A stretch of 64,000 nt of DNA from Nitrospiraceae bacterium (GTDB lineage: Bacteria; Nitrospirota; Nitrospiria; Nitrospirales; Nitrospiraceae): assembly GCA_919902505.1 (NCBI GenBank), contig CAKKRE010000046.1:41059-105058 (forward strand), read 5' to 3'. The translations under genes and the position numbers were made by a program. This document shows positions 8,276 to 16,370 of this stretch, piece by piece. How positions within the stretch are numbered: the first letter of the stretch is position 1; each line of letters begins with the position of its first letter. The notes under the pieces are model-generated. The model was not told where the DNA came from. It worked only from the letters and a program-made list of their open reading frames with translations, and made no database searches.

Positions 8276-8785
8276 GCCGACCATGAGGCCCTGTCAAGCC
8301 TGCACCACGAAGTGGCAAAGCAGGTCACGACTCTCTCCGAACGGTGCAGCCATCGTGCTTCTCAGCCTGATGAGGAAATCGTCGAGGTGTGGGCCAACGT
8401 CCAGCGAAACAGCGGCACCAATACCGCCCACTCCCATCCAGGAAACTTCTGGGCCGGCGTTTACTATGTCGATGTGGGTGAGGTCTGCCCGACCCAGGGT
8501 AAGGGAGGCGAACTGCAGATTGACGACCCGCGTGGCTGTCTGCCGCGCATGCTGGCGCCCTATCTCCAGTACAGCATGACCGAATGACACGATGCCGGAA
8601 CCAGCAGTTCCTACTCCTCTGCGGCCGGATAATGCCTGCTGTTCCCCGGCTGGTTGTTCCATGCCCTGAATACGTATCGTGGAACAGCGCCCCGAATCAG
8701 TGTGGCGTTCAACCTCGATCCCATCTCACAGCAGAATCCCATGAGCGACGCGCACATCGATGCCGTCGGCGGATCAGGCCGATGA
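8276..8785 (+). pseudogene. Decayed 2OG-Fe(II) oxygenase (TIGR02466-like) remnant
   Basis: One reading frame carries recognisable pieces of the putative 2OG-Fe(II) oxygenase family TIGR02466: 'WANVQRNSGTNTAHSHPG', then 'FWAGVYYVDVGE' and GGELQIDDPRG, followed after two in-frame stops (8585-8587 and 8630-8632) by LLFPGWLFHALNTYRGTA and RISVAFNLDP, in the same frame. The His residues in HSHPG and WLFH correspond to the metal-binding part. There is no start codon or N-terminal half. This is best read as a pseudogene with point nonsense mutations and a 5' truncation. Confidence 0.75.
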
Positions 8786-8845
8786 GAGGCCTCTCGCCGT
8801 AACGTGCGCAGCTCAGGCGATGCGCATCGCGGTCCCCGGCTCTCG

Positions 8846-9439
8846 CTATGGCAGCGCGTTCGCCTGAATGAAGAGCGCCTGCTCGAGCGCGCGAAAGAAT
8901 TGCTGGTATGGTTCAGGAGATTCGATGGCCTTGAGGTAATATTGCGCACTGGCACGCACGATCAGCTGACTGTTTCCGCGTGGCCGGACGGTGACCGTGA
9001 GGCGGACCAGATTGCTGCGGTGATAAAACGGCCCCCAGCTCCGGAACTGCCGGGTGAGGATCAGGAGTCCGTCGTCCCGATACAGGTGATAGGAAGGGTC
9101 ACCCCATGGCGTGGATTCGTAATCATCGAATTTCTTGCCGGAGACAATGCCCAGGGTTTCATCCAATACTTCCACCGCAAAACCTAAGTCCTGACAAGTG
9201 GCAACGACCGCCTGAATCGTCTTGAGACGATCAGCGGTATCGAAGACGCGGCTTTGAGCCGCCCGCACCTTGACCTGGCTGGCCTCAGCAAGCCAGATCT
9301 GGTCGCGCGACTCCCATTGGTTCTCATGTCGCCACTCATAGGGCGAACAGCCGGCAGTCAAGGAGGCCAGCAAGGCGAGGCCAACCACGACCACGCAGTT
9401 GTTCGACCGGCGGCATCGATACATGGCGGGGCGAGGCAC
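8846..9439 (-). CDS. Lipoprotein, tandem paralogue 3
   Basis: A 197-aa lipoprotein with hydrophobic segment VVVVGLALLASL and lipobox TAGC. The GTG at 9439 is preceded by GAAGGA at 7-base spacing and lies 3 bases after the previous stop. The segment 'AAQSRVFDTADRLKTIQAV' followed by 'CQDLGFAVEVLDETLGIV' aligns by eye with the two upstream lipoproteins (pattern R.AQTR.F....(18)..ALQDLGF..E...E.LG.V), and the C-terminus shares a 'P..YQ.FF..LE.ALF' ending. It carries an extra central insertion relative to the 145-aa copy. Outer-membrane or periplasmic location is inferred; function unknown. Confidence 0.85.
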   Translation of the reverse strand: MPRPAMYRCRRSNNCVVVVGLALLASLTAGCSPYEWRHENQWESRDQIWLAEASQVKVRAAQSRVFDTADRLKTIQAVVATCQDLGFAVEVLDETLGIVSGKKFDDYESTPWGDPSYHLYRDDGLLILTRQFRSWGPFYHRSNLVRLTVTVRPRGNSQLIVRASAQYYLKAIESPEPYQQFFRALEQALFIQANALP

Positions 9440-9442
9440 CGA

Positions 9443-9880
9443 CTAGTCCTTCACCAGAAATAACGAACGTTCCACCGCCGCGAAGAAGTTCTGATACACC
9501 TTGGGATCTTCGATCGGCTTGCTGTTGTAGATCGCATTGGCACGGATCATCGTCTTGCCGTCCTGTTGCGGGCGCACGGTCACCGTCACGCCGAGCACAT
9601 CGTAATAGTTCGGTTCGGCAAACCGGGCCGCCGTCACCAAACCAAGCGGTTCGTTGGCGCGCTCGATGATAAATCCCAGGTCTTGCAGGGCTGCGATAAC
9701 GCCGCGCATGGCGACGGTCTGTTCCTTGACCTCGAAGGTGCGGGTCTGCGCGCTGCGGATCTTCATTTGCGCATCGGTCGGCGCAAAGAGCTCCTGCCTC
9801 GGCTCCGGCGCAACGCAGCCTTGCAAGATGACACTTCCCATCATGACCACCGCTGCGCCGACGACCTGTGTCCAGTTCAT
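9443..9880 (-). CDS. Lipoprotein, tandem paralogue 2
   Basis: A 145-aa lipoprotein with signal AAVVMMGSVI and lipobox LQGC. It is the shortest of three tandem copies and shows the family core most clearly: 'RSAQTRTFEVKEQ', 'ALQDLGFIIERANEPLGLV', 'VTVTVRPQQDG', and the terminal 'YQNFFAAVERSLF'. GAGG sits 5 bases before the ATG. It lies 12 bases after the first copy and 3 bases before the third, so the three are co-transcribed. No known family recognised. Confidence 0.85.
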   Translation of the reverse strand: MNWTQVVGAAVVMMGSVILQGCVAPEPRQELFAPTDAQMKIRSAQTRTFEVKEQTVAMRGVIAALQDLGFIIERANEPLGLVTAARFAEPNYYDVLGVTVTVRPQQDGKTMIRANAIYNSKPIEDPKVYQNFFAAVERSLFLVKD

Positions 9881-9892
9881 GAATCCTCGTGG

Positions 9893-10468
9893 TTAAATCG
9901 AATGCGGCTCCAGGAACACAGCCTTGGAGAGCTTCGCGAAAAATTGCTGATACATCTCAGGGTCCCGGATCATTTCCATTTTCTGTTCGCCGGGAGGAAT
10001 GTAATTGCGGTCGGCCTGTCCGTCTCCCTTCCACACCGCCCGGTAGAAGATAATCCGGACTTCCTGCCTCGAATGCGCCTCATTGAGCGGCCGCGTCACG
10101 AGGCTGGCCGCAATTTTTTGGTGCAGGTCGATCGGGATGACAACGTGCCCGAGTGACAGCAGCCAGATAAAGAACCGGTTTCGGTACTGGCCGTACTCAC
10201 GAGCGCTACGTTCCTTCGCGGCTCGCAGGAACCCGACTTCCCGCACACTTTCCTCGACTTGAAACCCGAGATCCTGCAGCGCGGCAGCCGAGGCGGACAA
10301 CAATTCCTGATCGTTTTCCGTGTCGAAGAAACGGGTCTGCATGGCCCGATTGGCGCTGCTCTCCGGCGTGAGTTGAAACAATTCCGCCGGCTGCGTCTGT
10401 TGCACGCAGCCCTGGAGCAAGCCCAATAGCCCCATGAGAAGAAGAACGGCCGCAGGGAGCTGCTGCAT
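9893..10468 (-). CDS. Lipoprotein, tandem paralogue 1
   Basis: A 191-aa lipoprotein starting MQQLPAAVLLLMGLLG with lipobox LQGC. I trimmed the long frame to the ATG at 10468 because the upstream residues overlap the preceding gene and only this start gives a proper signal peptide. The family core is present ('RAMQTRFFDTEN', 'ALQDLGFQVEESVREVG'), and the C-terminal 'DPEMYQQFFAKLSKAVFL' matches the other copies. The middle segment 'FFIWLLSLGHVVIPIDLHQKIAASLV' is unusually hydrophobic and absent from the 145-aa copy. It follows the BamE-like lipoprotein gene by 16 bases. Confidence 0.82.
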   Translation of the reverse strand: MQQLPAAVLLLMGLLGLLQGCVQQTQPAELFQLTPESSANRAMQTRFFDTENDQELLSASAAALQDLGFQVEESVREVGFLRAAKERSAREYGQYRNRFFIWLLSLGHVVIPIDLHQKIAASLVTRPLNEAHSRQEVRIIFYRAVWKGDGQADRNYIPPGEQKMEMIRDPEMYQQFFAKLSKAVFLEPHSI

Positions 10469-10484
10469 CGATCGACCGACTCTC

Positions 10485-10886
10485 TCAGAATTGGGTGGAG
10501 TTGTAGGCAAAGTCCCGGACCTTCTTGTCTTCATCGTACTTGATGATAATGGTGAGGGTGCGCTGACGCTGCGAACTGGACCGATCGCTGGAGTTGGCTC
10601 CGAGGATGATCAGTCCGGCATAGGAAGAACTGGCTGTATCGACACGATCCGTGGACACCTTGTCGTAAATCCACACTTCACGGCGCTTGTCGTCGGTCGT
10701 GACGATATTCGGCGAACCCAGCAGTTCCGCCACCTGCGCCGCCGACATCCCCACCTTGACTTCGCCTTGCACGCGCCCGACCGTCAACCGGTCTTCCTTG
10801 ATCTCCGCTTGCCCACCGCCGCACCCGGTTGCGCCCGTCAGCACACAGAGCCCGAGCACTGCCACTCCCCATCGCATGTGTCGCAT
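10485..10886 (-). CDS. SmpA/BamE-like lipoprotein
   Basis: A 133-aa lipoprotein beginning MRHMRWGVAVLGLCVL with lipobox ATGC. After the Cys comes a short Gly/acidic linker and then 'VQGEVKVGMSAAQVAELLGSPNIV' and 'EVWIYDKV', which is the SmpA/OmlA (BamE-type) signature of 'G.t...V...lG.P' plus an aromatic strand. BamE-like proteins usually support outer-membrane protein assembly, but many paralogues are unassigned. GGGAG is 8-9 bases upstream of the ATG at 10886. It is first in a four-lipoprotein operon running to 8846, divergent from the PPOX gene. Confidence 0.82.
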   Translation of the reverse strand: MRHMRWGVAVLGLCVLTGATGCGGGQAEIKEDRLTVGRVQGEVKVGMSAAQVAELLGSPNIVTTDDKRREVWIYDKVSTDRVDTASSSYAGLIILGANSSDRSSSQRQRTLTIIIKYDEDKKVRDFAYNSTQF

Positions 10887-11061
10887 TGTATGCGTCTCCC
10901 TTCCTGGCATGACCATGTCTGTACCCCGCTGCCGAGCCATCTTATCCTGCCGAGCACCTCGTAGCAACGGGCGATCTGTGCGCCGAAATCACATCGCTCC
11001 CCTCTGATTGCTGGACAATCCACCGGAGGCCGCTACAATTGGCTGATCAGGAGGTACTGCG

Positions 11062-11574
11062 ATGCCGATGCCGGAGGCGATGTCGAATGATGATCTTGAA
11101 GCAGCGTGGAGAACGTTGGTCGAACAGACACGAACAGGCGTGTTACTGACCCTCCGGAACGAGCATCCCTTCGGCTCCCATGTCCCCTACCTGCTCGGAG
11201 ACGACTGGTCCCGCGTGTATCTTCACCTCAGCCGGCTGGCCTTACATACCCAGCACTTGCTGGAAGACGTCCGTGTCAGCCTGTTTCTCGCCGAACCGGA
11301 CAAGCCAGGCAAAAACCCGCTGGCTGTGCAACGCATCAACCTGCAGGGAACGGCCTCAATCCTCCCCCCGGCCGACATGGCCTATGAACCGGTGAAGCAG
11401 CGTTATCTCGCACAGTTCCCCCAGTCACAAATGATGTTCGGTTTCGGCGACTTTGCCTTGTGGGAGCTACGGATGCAGGATGCCCACCTCGTGCTTGGAT
11501 TCGGACAGGCCTACCAGGCCCGTTCAACCGCCCCCGGACAGTGGCAGCATCAAAAGCCCGACAAAAAGTCCTGA
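11062..11574 (+). CDS. Pyridoxamine 5'-phosphate oxidase-fold (HugZ-like) protein
   Basis: A 170-aa protein with the split-barrel flavin/heme-binding fold: 'TGVLLTLRNEHPFGSHVPYLL' near residues 26-46, then 'VYLHLSRLALHTQHLLEDVRVSLFLAEP' with the 'H..NL..dprvSl' pattern typical of PPOX-class and HugZ-type proteins. Such proteins bind FMN, F420 or heme; the cofactor cannot be chosen from sequence alone. AGGAGG lies 7 bases before the ATG. It is transcribed away from the lipoprotein operon across a 175-bp divergent region. Confidence 0.82.
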   Translation: MPMPEAMSNDDLEAAWRTLVEQTRTGVLLTLRNEHPFGSHVPYLLGDDWSRVYLHLSRLALHTQHLLEDVRVSLFLAEPDKPGKNPLAVQRINLQGTASILPPADMAYEPVKQRYLAQFPQSQMMFGFGDFALWELRMQDAHLVLGFGQAYQARSTAPGQWQHQKPDKKS

Positions 11575-11738
11575 CCCGGCTCATTCGCAGCACCCGTCCA
11601 TCATCGGCCAATCCCTCTGTCGAACACTCCACGCCCCTCCAAAGCACTAGTCCCTTGGCCGAAGGACCGATGGTGGTTCACGCATCTGCACAGTACTCTG
11701 CGCAGGGTCACGTGGAACTCATCGAAAGGACTCATCCC

Positions 11739-12179
11739 ATGCTTCTCATCGTCGCCGTCATCGCCGGCTATATGTTGTTACTGGCCGGGCTTGCCGTCGC
11801 TTCGCCCGGCATCGGATTTACCGGTTCGCTCCTACACCTTGTGCCGGATGACTGGCGTGATGCGGCGCACGTGCCGGCATATGGCCTCCTAGCCGGGCTA
11901 GCGATGGTTGGTTTCCGCCTGCGCGGCTGGCCGATTCGCTACGCCCTGCTCGTTGGAATCGCGTTTGCCGGGGTCTTTGGCCTATGGACGGAGGTGGCAC
12001 AGGGAACGGCCCCGGGACGCGAAGCCTCCCTCCATGATCTCTTGAACGATCTCTTGGGTGCCATGATGGCCGGCGCCTTGATGCTGTGGCAACACAGCAC
12101 CTCCACACAGACTGATCGGCTCGAGCCGGCTCTGAGAGCGAACCTACACCCCCCGAGGAAAGGAACGTCGTCGAGATGA
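11739..12179 (+). CDS. VanZ-like small membrane protein
   Basis: A 146-aa protein with four probable transmembrane segments (MLLIVAVIAGYMLLLAG at the N-terminus, one around residues 45-60, one around 65-85, one near 110-125). The features 'PDDWRDAAHVPAYGLLAGL' and 'LWTEVAQGTAPGREASLHDLLNDLLGAMMG'-like spacing match VanZ family proteins (H..ay..l and E..Q......R..s..D...N..G). AAAGGA lies 9 bases before the ATG at 11739. The stop overlaps the PilZ start as ATGA. VanZ relatives act at the envelope in glycopeptide tolerance, but most are uncharacterised. Confidence 0.82.
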   Translation: MLLIVAVIAGYMLLLAGLAVASPGIGFTGSLLHLVPDDWRDAAHVPAYGLLAGLAMVGFRLRGWPIRYALLVGIAFAGVFGLWTEVAQGTAPGREASLHDLLNDLLGAMMAGALMLWQHSTSTQTDRLEPALRANLHPPRKGTSSR

Positions 12180-12517
12180 ACACTTCCTATCGTGAACGCG
12201 GGGCCAGGCGTATTCCCGTTCAATATCCTATTTACTATTCAAACGGCACATTTCAAACCATCGGCGTCACTGAGGACTTCAACGCCTCAGGCGGGCGTAT
12301 TCGCGGGAGAGAGCCGGTCAGCGTGGGAATGGAGCTGGTGGTGATCGTCATCCAGCCGACCCCTGACACGCCCATGCTCATCCGCCGGGCCACGGTCCGC
12401 TGGTCAAAGGGCCGCAACTTCGGCATCGCCCTCTCGGGCGTTCCCCCACAATCCGAATCCGAGCTCAAGGCCATGGCCAAAGTGATGCTGCCAGGCCTCT
12501 GGTCCTGTCTCAACTAG
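12176..12517 (+). CDS. PilZ-domain protein (c-di-GMP binding)
   Basis: A 113-aa single-domain PilZ protein. The N-terminal 'RERGARRIPV' supplies the RxxxR motif, and 'EDFNASGGRIRG' supplies the D/NxSxxG motif, the two parts that clamp cyclic di-GMP. Length fits a free-standing PilZ receptor. Translation is coupled to the VanZ-like gene by ATGA overlap, suggesting c-di-GMP control of an envelope function. The target is not identifiable. Confidence 0.88.
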   Translation: MNTSYRERGARRIPVQYPIYYSNGTFQTIGVTEDFNASGGRIRGREPVSVGMELVVIVIQPTPDTPMLIRRATVRWSKGRNFGIALSGVPPQSESELKAMAKVMLPGLWSCLN

Positions 12518-12604
12518 CAGGCGCTTCACCAGCTCGGGAGGTCCTCAGCACTGAATGGGAGTGCCACGCCGCTCCCTCGCTTCAAGATGGACTCCTCCGC
12601 GGCC

Positions 12605-12727
12605 TCATTTTCTTCGCCCATGATCCAGTGGCTGCCGCGGACCGGCAAAGAACAACTCCATCAACACAAAAAACATCATGAGGAGTGCGCCCAGCCCGAT
12701 GGCGACGGCCCAGTTTTCCCACGACAT
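12605..12727 (-). CDS. 40-aa single-pass membrane protein
   Basis: MSWENWAVAIGLGALLMMFF and onward: 40 residues, with one transmembrane helix (about residues 6-25) and a charged tail ending GRRK. The ATG has AGGAGG about 8 bases upstream, a much better start than the longer overlapping frames. It follows the 314-aa membrane protein by 53 bases and probably shares its transcript. No family recognised; small size makes this less certain than its neighbours. Confidence 0.65.
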   Translation of the reverse strand: MSWENWAVAIGLGALLMMFFVLMELFFAGPRQPLDHGRRK

Positions 12728-12780
12728 GTCTGACCTCCTCTTGCCCCTGACAATCGTCGAACGATTCCCAGGGGGCAGCG

Positions 12781-13725
12781 TTACCTGCCTGAACGGTGCA
12801 ACTGCAGCAAAGTCTCCAGCTTCCACAACGGAATACTGTCCGCCTCCCTCTTGCTGCTGAACGCCAAACCGCCGACGAATAGTGCAATCAGCCCCAGACA
12901 GGCCAGCACCAAGGCCCCGCGCGAAATATCCGCGGTGGCAGTTGAGTGGTATGCGACCATCGTGCGTCCGGCCGGCATCTCCTCGAGCAGAGCCAACCGA
13001 TCCACCAATGCATCCGCGCGAACGGCCGCACTCATCGCACTGGCGAGCTGAATCTGCCCGGCCGCCTTCGCCGCCGCATACCCTTCTTGCGCCTGCGTGA
13101 CTTGCACGACGGCCCGCCCGATTCGCTCCTGGACCGCCGCCGCCATACCATCCTCCTCCTGAATCGCCTCGACTATCGAGCGGCCAAGTGTCGCCTGCCT
13201 GGTCGATTCAAACTGATCGTGCATGCGCTGCCCGATCGATTCGGCCCGCTGAATCAGGTTCGCGTTGAATTCGCCGGCATACTGATCGGCAGAGAGGACT
13301 CCGCTTGCAAGACCGCGACGAGTCTGGTTGACGACGGACTTGCCCATGACATACTGCACCCGCGCACGATGATCGGCTTCTTGCCCAAACGCGCGCAACT
13401 CTGCCAACACCAGCGGACTCAGCAACGTCGTCGAGAGCAGCTGAGACTCACTCACCGCTCGATTTAACTCCATGGCGGAGGTGGACAGAGCCGCACCAGC
13501 CTCCCGGTCGAGTAAGACATCGTGAAGAATCGCTTGACCCAAAACCGGTTGGAGATACTGCATGCCGGTGGAGGGGTCGTGAGTCACGATAGTCATGTTG
13601 ACAGCGGGAGCGACCGGTGCCTGCCAGAAACCATCGGCAGCCGTCACCAATAGGTACCCGCCGAACAGCGTCGCCACCAATCCGATGGCGACCACCACAT
13701 CAACGAGATCATATTTTCGTCCCAT
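12781..13725 (-). CDS. Bitopic membrane protein with long periplasmic helical domain
   Basis: A 314-aa protein with a transmembrane helix near the N-terminus (DVVVAIGLVATLFGGYLLV), a ~230-residue helical domain rich in Ala, Gln and Glu, and a second helix near the C-terminus (ALVLACLGLIALFVGGLAF) followed by a short charged tail. The topology is reminiscent of chemoreceptor or sensor-type ectodomains, but no HAMP or output domain follows. GGAGG lies about 7 bases before the ATG. It sits between two very small ORFs with strong ribosome sites. No family recognised. Confidence 0.8.
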   Translation of the reverse strand: MGRKYDLVDVVVAIGLVATLFGGYLLVTAADGFWQAPVAPAVNMTIVTHDPSTGMQYLQPVLGQAILHDVLLDREAGAALSTSAMELNRAVSESQLLSTTLLSPLVLAELRAFGQEADHRARVQYVMGKSVVNQTRRGLASGVLSADQYAGEFNANLIQRAESIGQRMHDQFESTRQATLGRSIVEAIQEEDGMAAAVQERIGRAVVQVTQAQEGYAAAKAAGQIQLASAMSAAVRADALVDRLALLEEMPAGRTMVAYHSTATADISRGALVLACLGLIALFVGGLAFSSKREADSIPLWKLETLLQLHRSGR

Positions 13726-13734
13726 GATATCCTC

Positions 13735-13827
13735 CTATCCTGCCTCGGGTAGTTCGGCGCGTGGCAAACAGGCAGGACGCCGGCGCGCCGGAATCTGAGC
13801 CGCACCAGATCGCTGTCGTCTAAGCAT
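13735..13827 (-). CDS. Candidate 30-aa leader-like ORF
   Basis: MLRRQRSGAAQIPARRRPAC and onward, 30 codons, strongly basic (8 Arg). A near-perfect Shine-Dalgarno, AAGGAGGA, lies 7 bases before the ATG, and the stop is 9 bases before the start of the 314-aa membrane protein gene, with the next ribosome site inside that gap. This layout fits a translated leader or a tiny protein. Composition alone would not support coding, so the call rests on the start signal and position. Confidence 0.4.
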   Translation of the reverse strand: MLRRQRSGAAQIPARRRPACLPRAELPEAG

Positions 13828-14223
13828 AAAGACATCCTCCTTGATGTGAGGGAGCACTTGCAGAACGGAACTGTATTCTCGGCCTTGCGAGGCACAAAGC
13901 GCGGGCGGCAGATCTTGATGCGGAAAGTCGTTGATGAAGGATACCGGCCGGAGGAGACGGGACAAGGCTGGCTTGGTCAGAGCCGCGGTCATGTTCGCCA
14001 CGGAAGACCATGCGACCACCTGCAGAAAGGGTGGCATTGAATGACTCAGTTAGTCTATGCCTCGCTCAAAACGCAGTCAATATGGCAAGAACTAAGAGCC
14101 GGCGCGGGTTGCCGGACACGCACTAATTTTCGTCATAAAATATTGCGATGCACCCTTCCGGACCGGAGATTCGGTACAATGTTGGAAGCGACTCCATTGC
14201 CTTTTCCCCGCAGCAGGTACGCC
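13828..14223. other. Divergent intergenic region
   Basis: About 400 bases between the minus-strand membrane cluster and the plus-strand secreted protein. AT-rich patches near 14125-14150 (including ATAAAATATTG) lie on the plus strand ahead of the next gene and could hold its promoter, with TTGCCG about 20 bases upstream, but spacing is not ideal. Open frames through this interval lack ribosome sites and are not called. Confidence 0.4.
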
Positions 14224-14622
14224 ATGCCAACCACCACCACTCTGATGCTACTTACCGCATGGACGCTCATAGGCGCGGTTTCCATCGCCGGCTCCCAGCC
14301 ATCGATCCTTCAACAGCGGGACGGGACCACCGGTACCCTGACGCCGCTGGATGAGCAACACGCCATCTATTCCGATGCCCATGGGAATAAGAGTGTCACC
14401 CATCTCGGGGCCGGGCTTCCGTCTCACACCTTTAGTTCCCCCCATGGCGCCACACCCGGCACAGTCACGCCATTTGGAACACCGGGACCGCCGAATCTCG
14501 TCACACCGGCGCCGCTGCTACCGCTCCAACCTCGAGGCATGGCGACCCCGTATCCACAGGCTCCCACATCATCCGGTAGTCCAGGCGGATACAGCAGGTT
14601 CGGCGGGCGATCTGGGCGCTAA
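14224..14622 (+). CDS. Secreted Pro/Gly/Thr-rich protein
   Basis: A 132-aa protein starting MPTTTTLMLLTAWTLIG, a signal-peptide-like N-terminus with hydrophobic core to about residue 20. The rest is low-complexity: repeats of TPG/TPF, PLLPLQPRG, and a Gly/Ser/Arg tail. A DUF4124-like pattern is weakly suggested by 'IYSDAHGNKSVTH' (aromatic-x-D-x-x-G), but this is not firm. I trimmed the long frame to the ATG at 14224 because upstream residues have no signal sequence. Function unknown. Confidence 0.6.
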   Translation: MPTTTTLMLLTAWTLIGAVSIAGSQPSILQQRDGTTGTLTPLDEQHAIYSDAHGNKSVTHLGAGLPSHTFSSPHGATPGTVTPFGTPGPPNLVTPAPLLPLQPRGMATPYPQAPTSSGSPGGYSRFGGRSGR

Positions 14623-14717
14623 CCGGTCGAACAACCAGCCTAGAATGATCCTCGCCCAAGCCCATCCGCCAAAGAGCACGGTTGAATCTCCTCAGATCTT
14701 TCGTTAAGTTACGGACA

Positions 14718-16352
14718 ATGACCATCTCCCGCGCACGCCTCATTCTGCTTGCCTGCGCGAGCGGTCTTCTCTATCCCCTCTCCTTCCCCGCGTTCGACCT
14801 CGGCCTGGTGGCCTGGTTCGCGCTAGTGCCGATGCACATCGCCGTGGAATATCTGTCGCCGGGTCGCGCGTTCCGGATCGGCTGGCTTTCCGGCACGCTG
14901 GCCTTCACGGGTTCCATGTTCTGGGTCATTACCGCCATGAACGTCTACGGGAAGGTCCCGTTCCCGATTGCCACCCTGGTGATGTTGTTGCTCACCGTCT
15001 ACCTCGGACTCTACATGGCCGTCTACGCAGGCGGACTGTCGTGGATCCGGACAGCGTTCCCCACTCTGGGTTTCCTGCCCGCGCCGTTTCTCTGGGTGAC
15101 CTTGGAACTGATCCGTACCTACTTTCTCTCCGGCTTACCCTGGGCACTATTCGGATATTCCCAATACCAATGGCTCCCGATCATTCAGCTGGCCGACCAT
15201 TTCGGGGTGTACGGCGTCTCATTCCTTCTCGTGTTGGTCAACGCTGCGCTGGCTGAAACAATTATCTGGGGTTTCAAGGCCTATCGCGGATTTCAGATTC
15301 GTTCGTTTCCCTGGCCCTCGTCGGTGGCGGCTACCGCCGGATTCAGCGTCGCCCTGTTTTATGGCACCACCCTCTTGTCTTCCGCCCAGCATGTCCCGAC
15401 CCGCACGTTGTCGATCGGAGTCGTACAACCGAATGTCGAACAGGCGCAGAAATGGGATGTGGCGTTTCGTCAGGAAACCATGGCTCGCTACGATCGTCTT
15501 ACCGCGGGACTGGGCGACAACCTGGATCTTATCGTCTGGCCCGAAGCCGCCACACCGTTTGTATTTGAAATGGAACCGCAGTACCGCGCAGTCGTGAACG
15601 ACATGGCTCGCCGCGCCGGTGCCCCGCTGCTATTCGGCAGCCCGGCTTTGCGACGTCATCCGGACGGTCGCCCCTTCTTGCTCAACAGCGCGTACCTGCT
15701 CGCAACCGACGGCCAGATCCTCGGTCGCTACGACAAACAACATCTGGTTCCGTTCGGCGAATACATTCCGTTTCACAATTCATTCTTGTTCTTCCTGGAC
15801 AAACTCGTCGAAGGCATCGGCGACTTCGAAGCCGGCCCCGGATCGACCCTCTTGATGTTCAAGCCCCACGAGAAAACCCCGCCGGTCGCGACGGCAGCCA
15901 CCCTCACCGATTTCCACGTGAAGTTCGGCGTCGTCATTTGTTACGAAGTGATCTTCCCCAACCTCGTGCGGCAGTTTGCGGCGAACGGGGCGGATTTCAT
16001 GGTCACGGTCACGAACGATGCCTGGTTCGGTCCTTCGTCGGCGCCCTATCAACATTTCGGCATGGTGGTCTTTCGTGCCGTGGAGAATCATGTCGCTTTC
16101 GCGCGGGCGGCCAACACCGGCATCTCCGGATTCATCGACCCCTACGGGCGTGTCGTGCAACAGTCACCGATCTTCACGCAGGACGCGCTCAGAGGAACGA
16201 TTGCCGTCAGCCATCAGCAGACCTTTTACTCGCAATACGGTGATCTCTTTGCGTATGCCTGTGCTATACTCATCGCGCTTTTGTGCCTGACCGGCTACTT
16301 TTCACACGACACAGAACCCGCCGGTGGTGAACCAGCCGGGCGACCAGCCTGA
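14718..16352 (+). CDS. lnt: Apolipoprotein N-acyltransferase
   Basis: A 544-aa inner-membrane enzyme that adds the third acyl chain to the N-terminal Cys of lipoproteins. The N-terminal ~230 residues contain about six transmembrane helices; a periplasmic nitrilase domain follows with the catalytic triad visible as Glu276 (VWPEAATP), Lys340 (DKQHLVPFGEY) and Cys408 (VICYE), then a C-terminal helix. Length is slightly above the E. coli enzyme. A TTG 36 bases upstream is possible, but ATG 14718 gives the expected N-terminus. The window encodes many lipoproteins that would be its substrates. prfB starts 18 bases after the stop. Confidence 0.95.
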   Translation: MTISRARLILLACASGLLYPLSFPAFDLGLVAWFALVPMHIAVEYLSPGRAFRIGWLSGTLAFTGSMFWVITAMNVYGKVPFPIATLVMLLLTVYLGLYMAVYAGGLSWIRTAFPTLGFLPAPFLWVTLELIRTYFLSGLPWALFGYSQYQWLPIIQLADHFGVYGVSFLLVLVNAALAETIIWGFKAYRGFQIRSFPWPSSVAATAGFSVALFYGTTLLSSAQHVPTRTLSIGVVQPNVEQAQKWDVAFRQETMARYDRLTAGLGDNLDLIVWPEAATPFVFEMEPQYRAVVNDMARRAGAPLLFGSPALRRHPDGRPFLLNSAYLLATDGQILGRYDKQHLVPFGEYIPFHNSFLFFLDKLVEGIGDFEAGPGSTLLMFKPHEKTPPVATAATLTDFHVKFGVVICYEVIFPNLVRQFAANGADFMVTVTNDAWFGPSSAPYQHFGMVVFRAVENHVAFARAANTGISGFIDPYGRVVQQSPIFTQDALRGTIAVSHQQTFYSQYGDLFAYACAILIALLCLTGYFSHDTEPAGGEPAGRPA

Positions 16353-16370
16353 GCGAGAAAGGACCGTGCC

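Noticed and set aside
13735..14037. Extended 100-aa version of the 30-aa leader-like ORF
   Set aside because: Upstream residues lack a ribosome site; the only good start signal is the AAGGAGGA before 13827.
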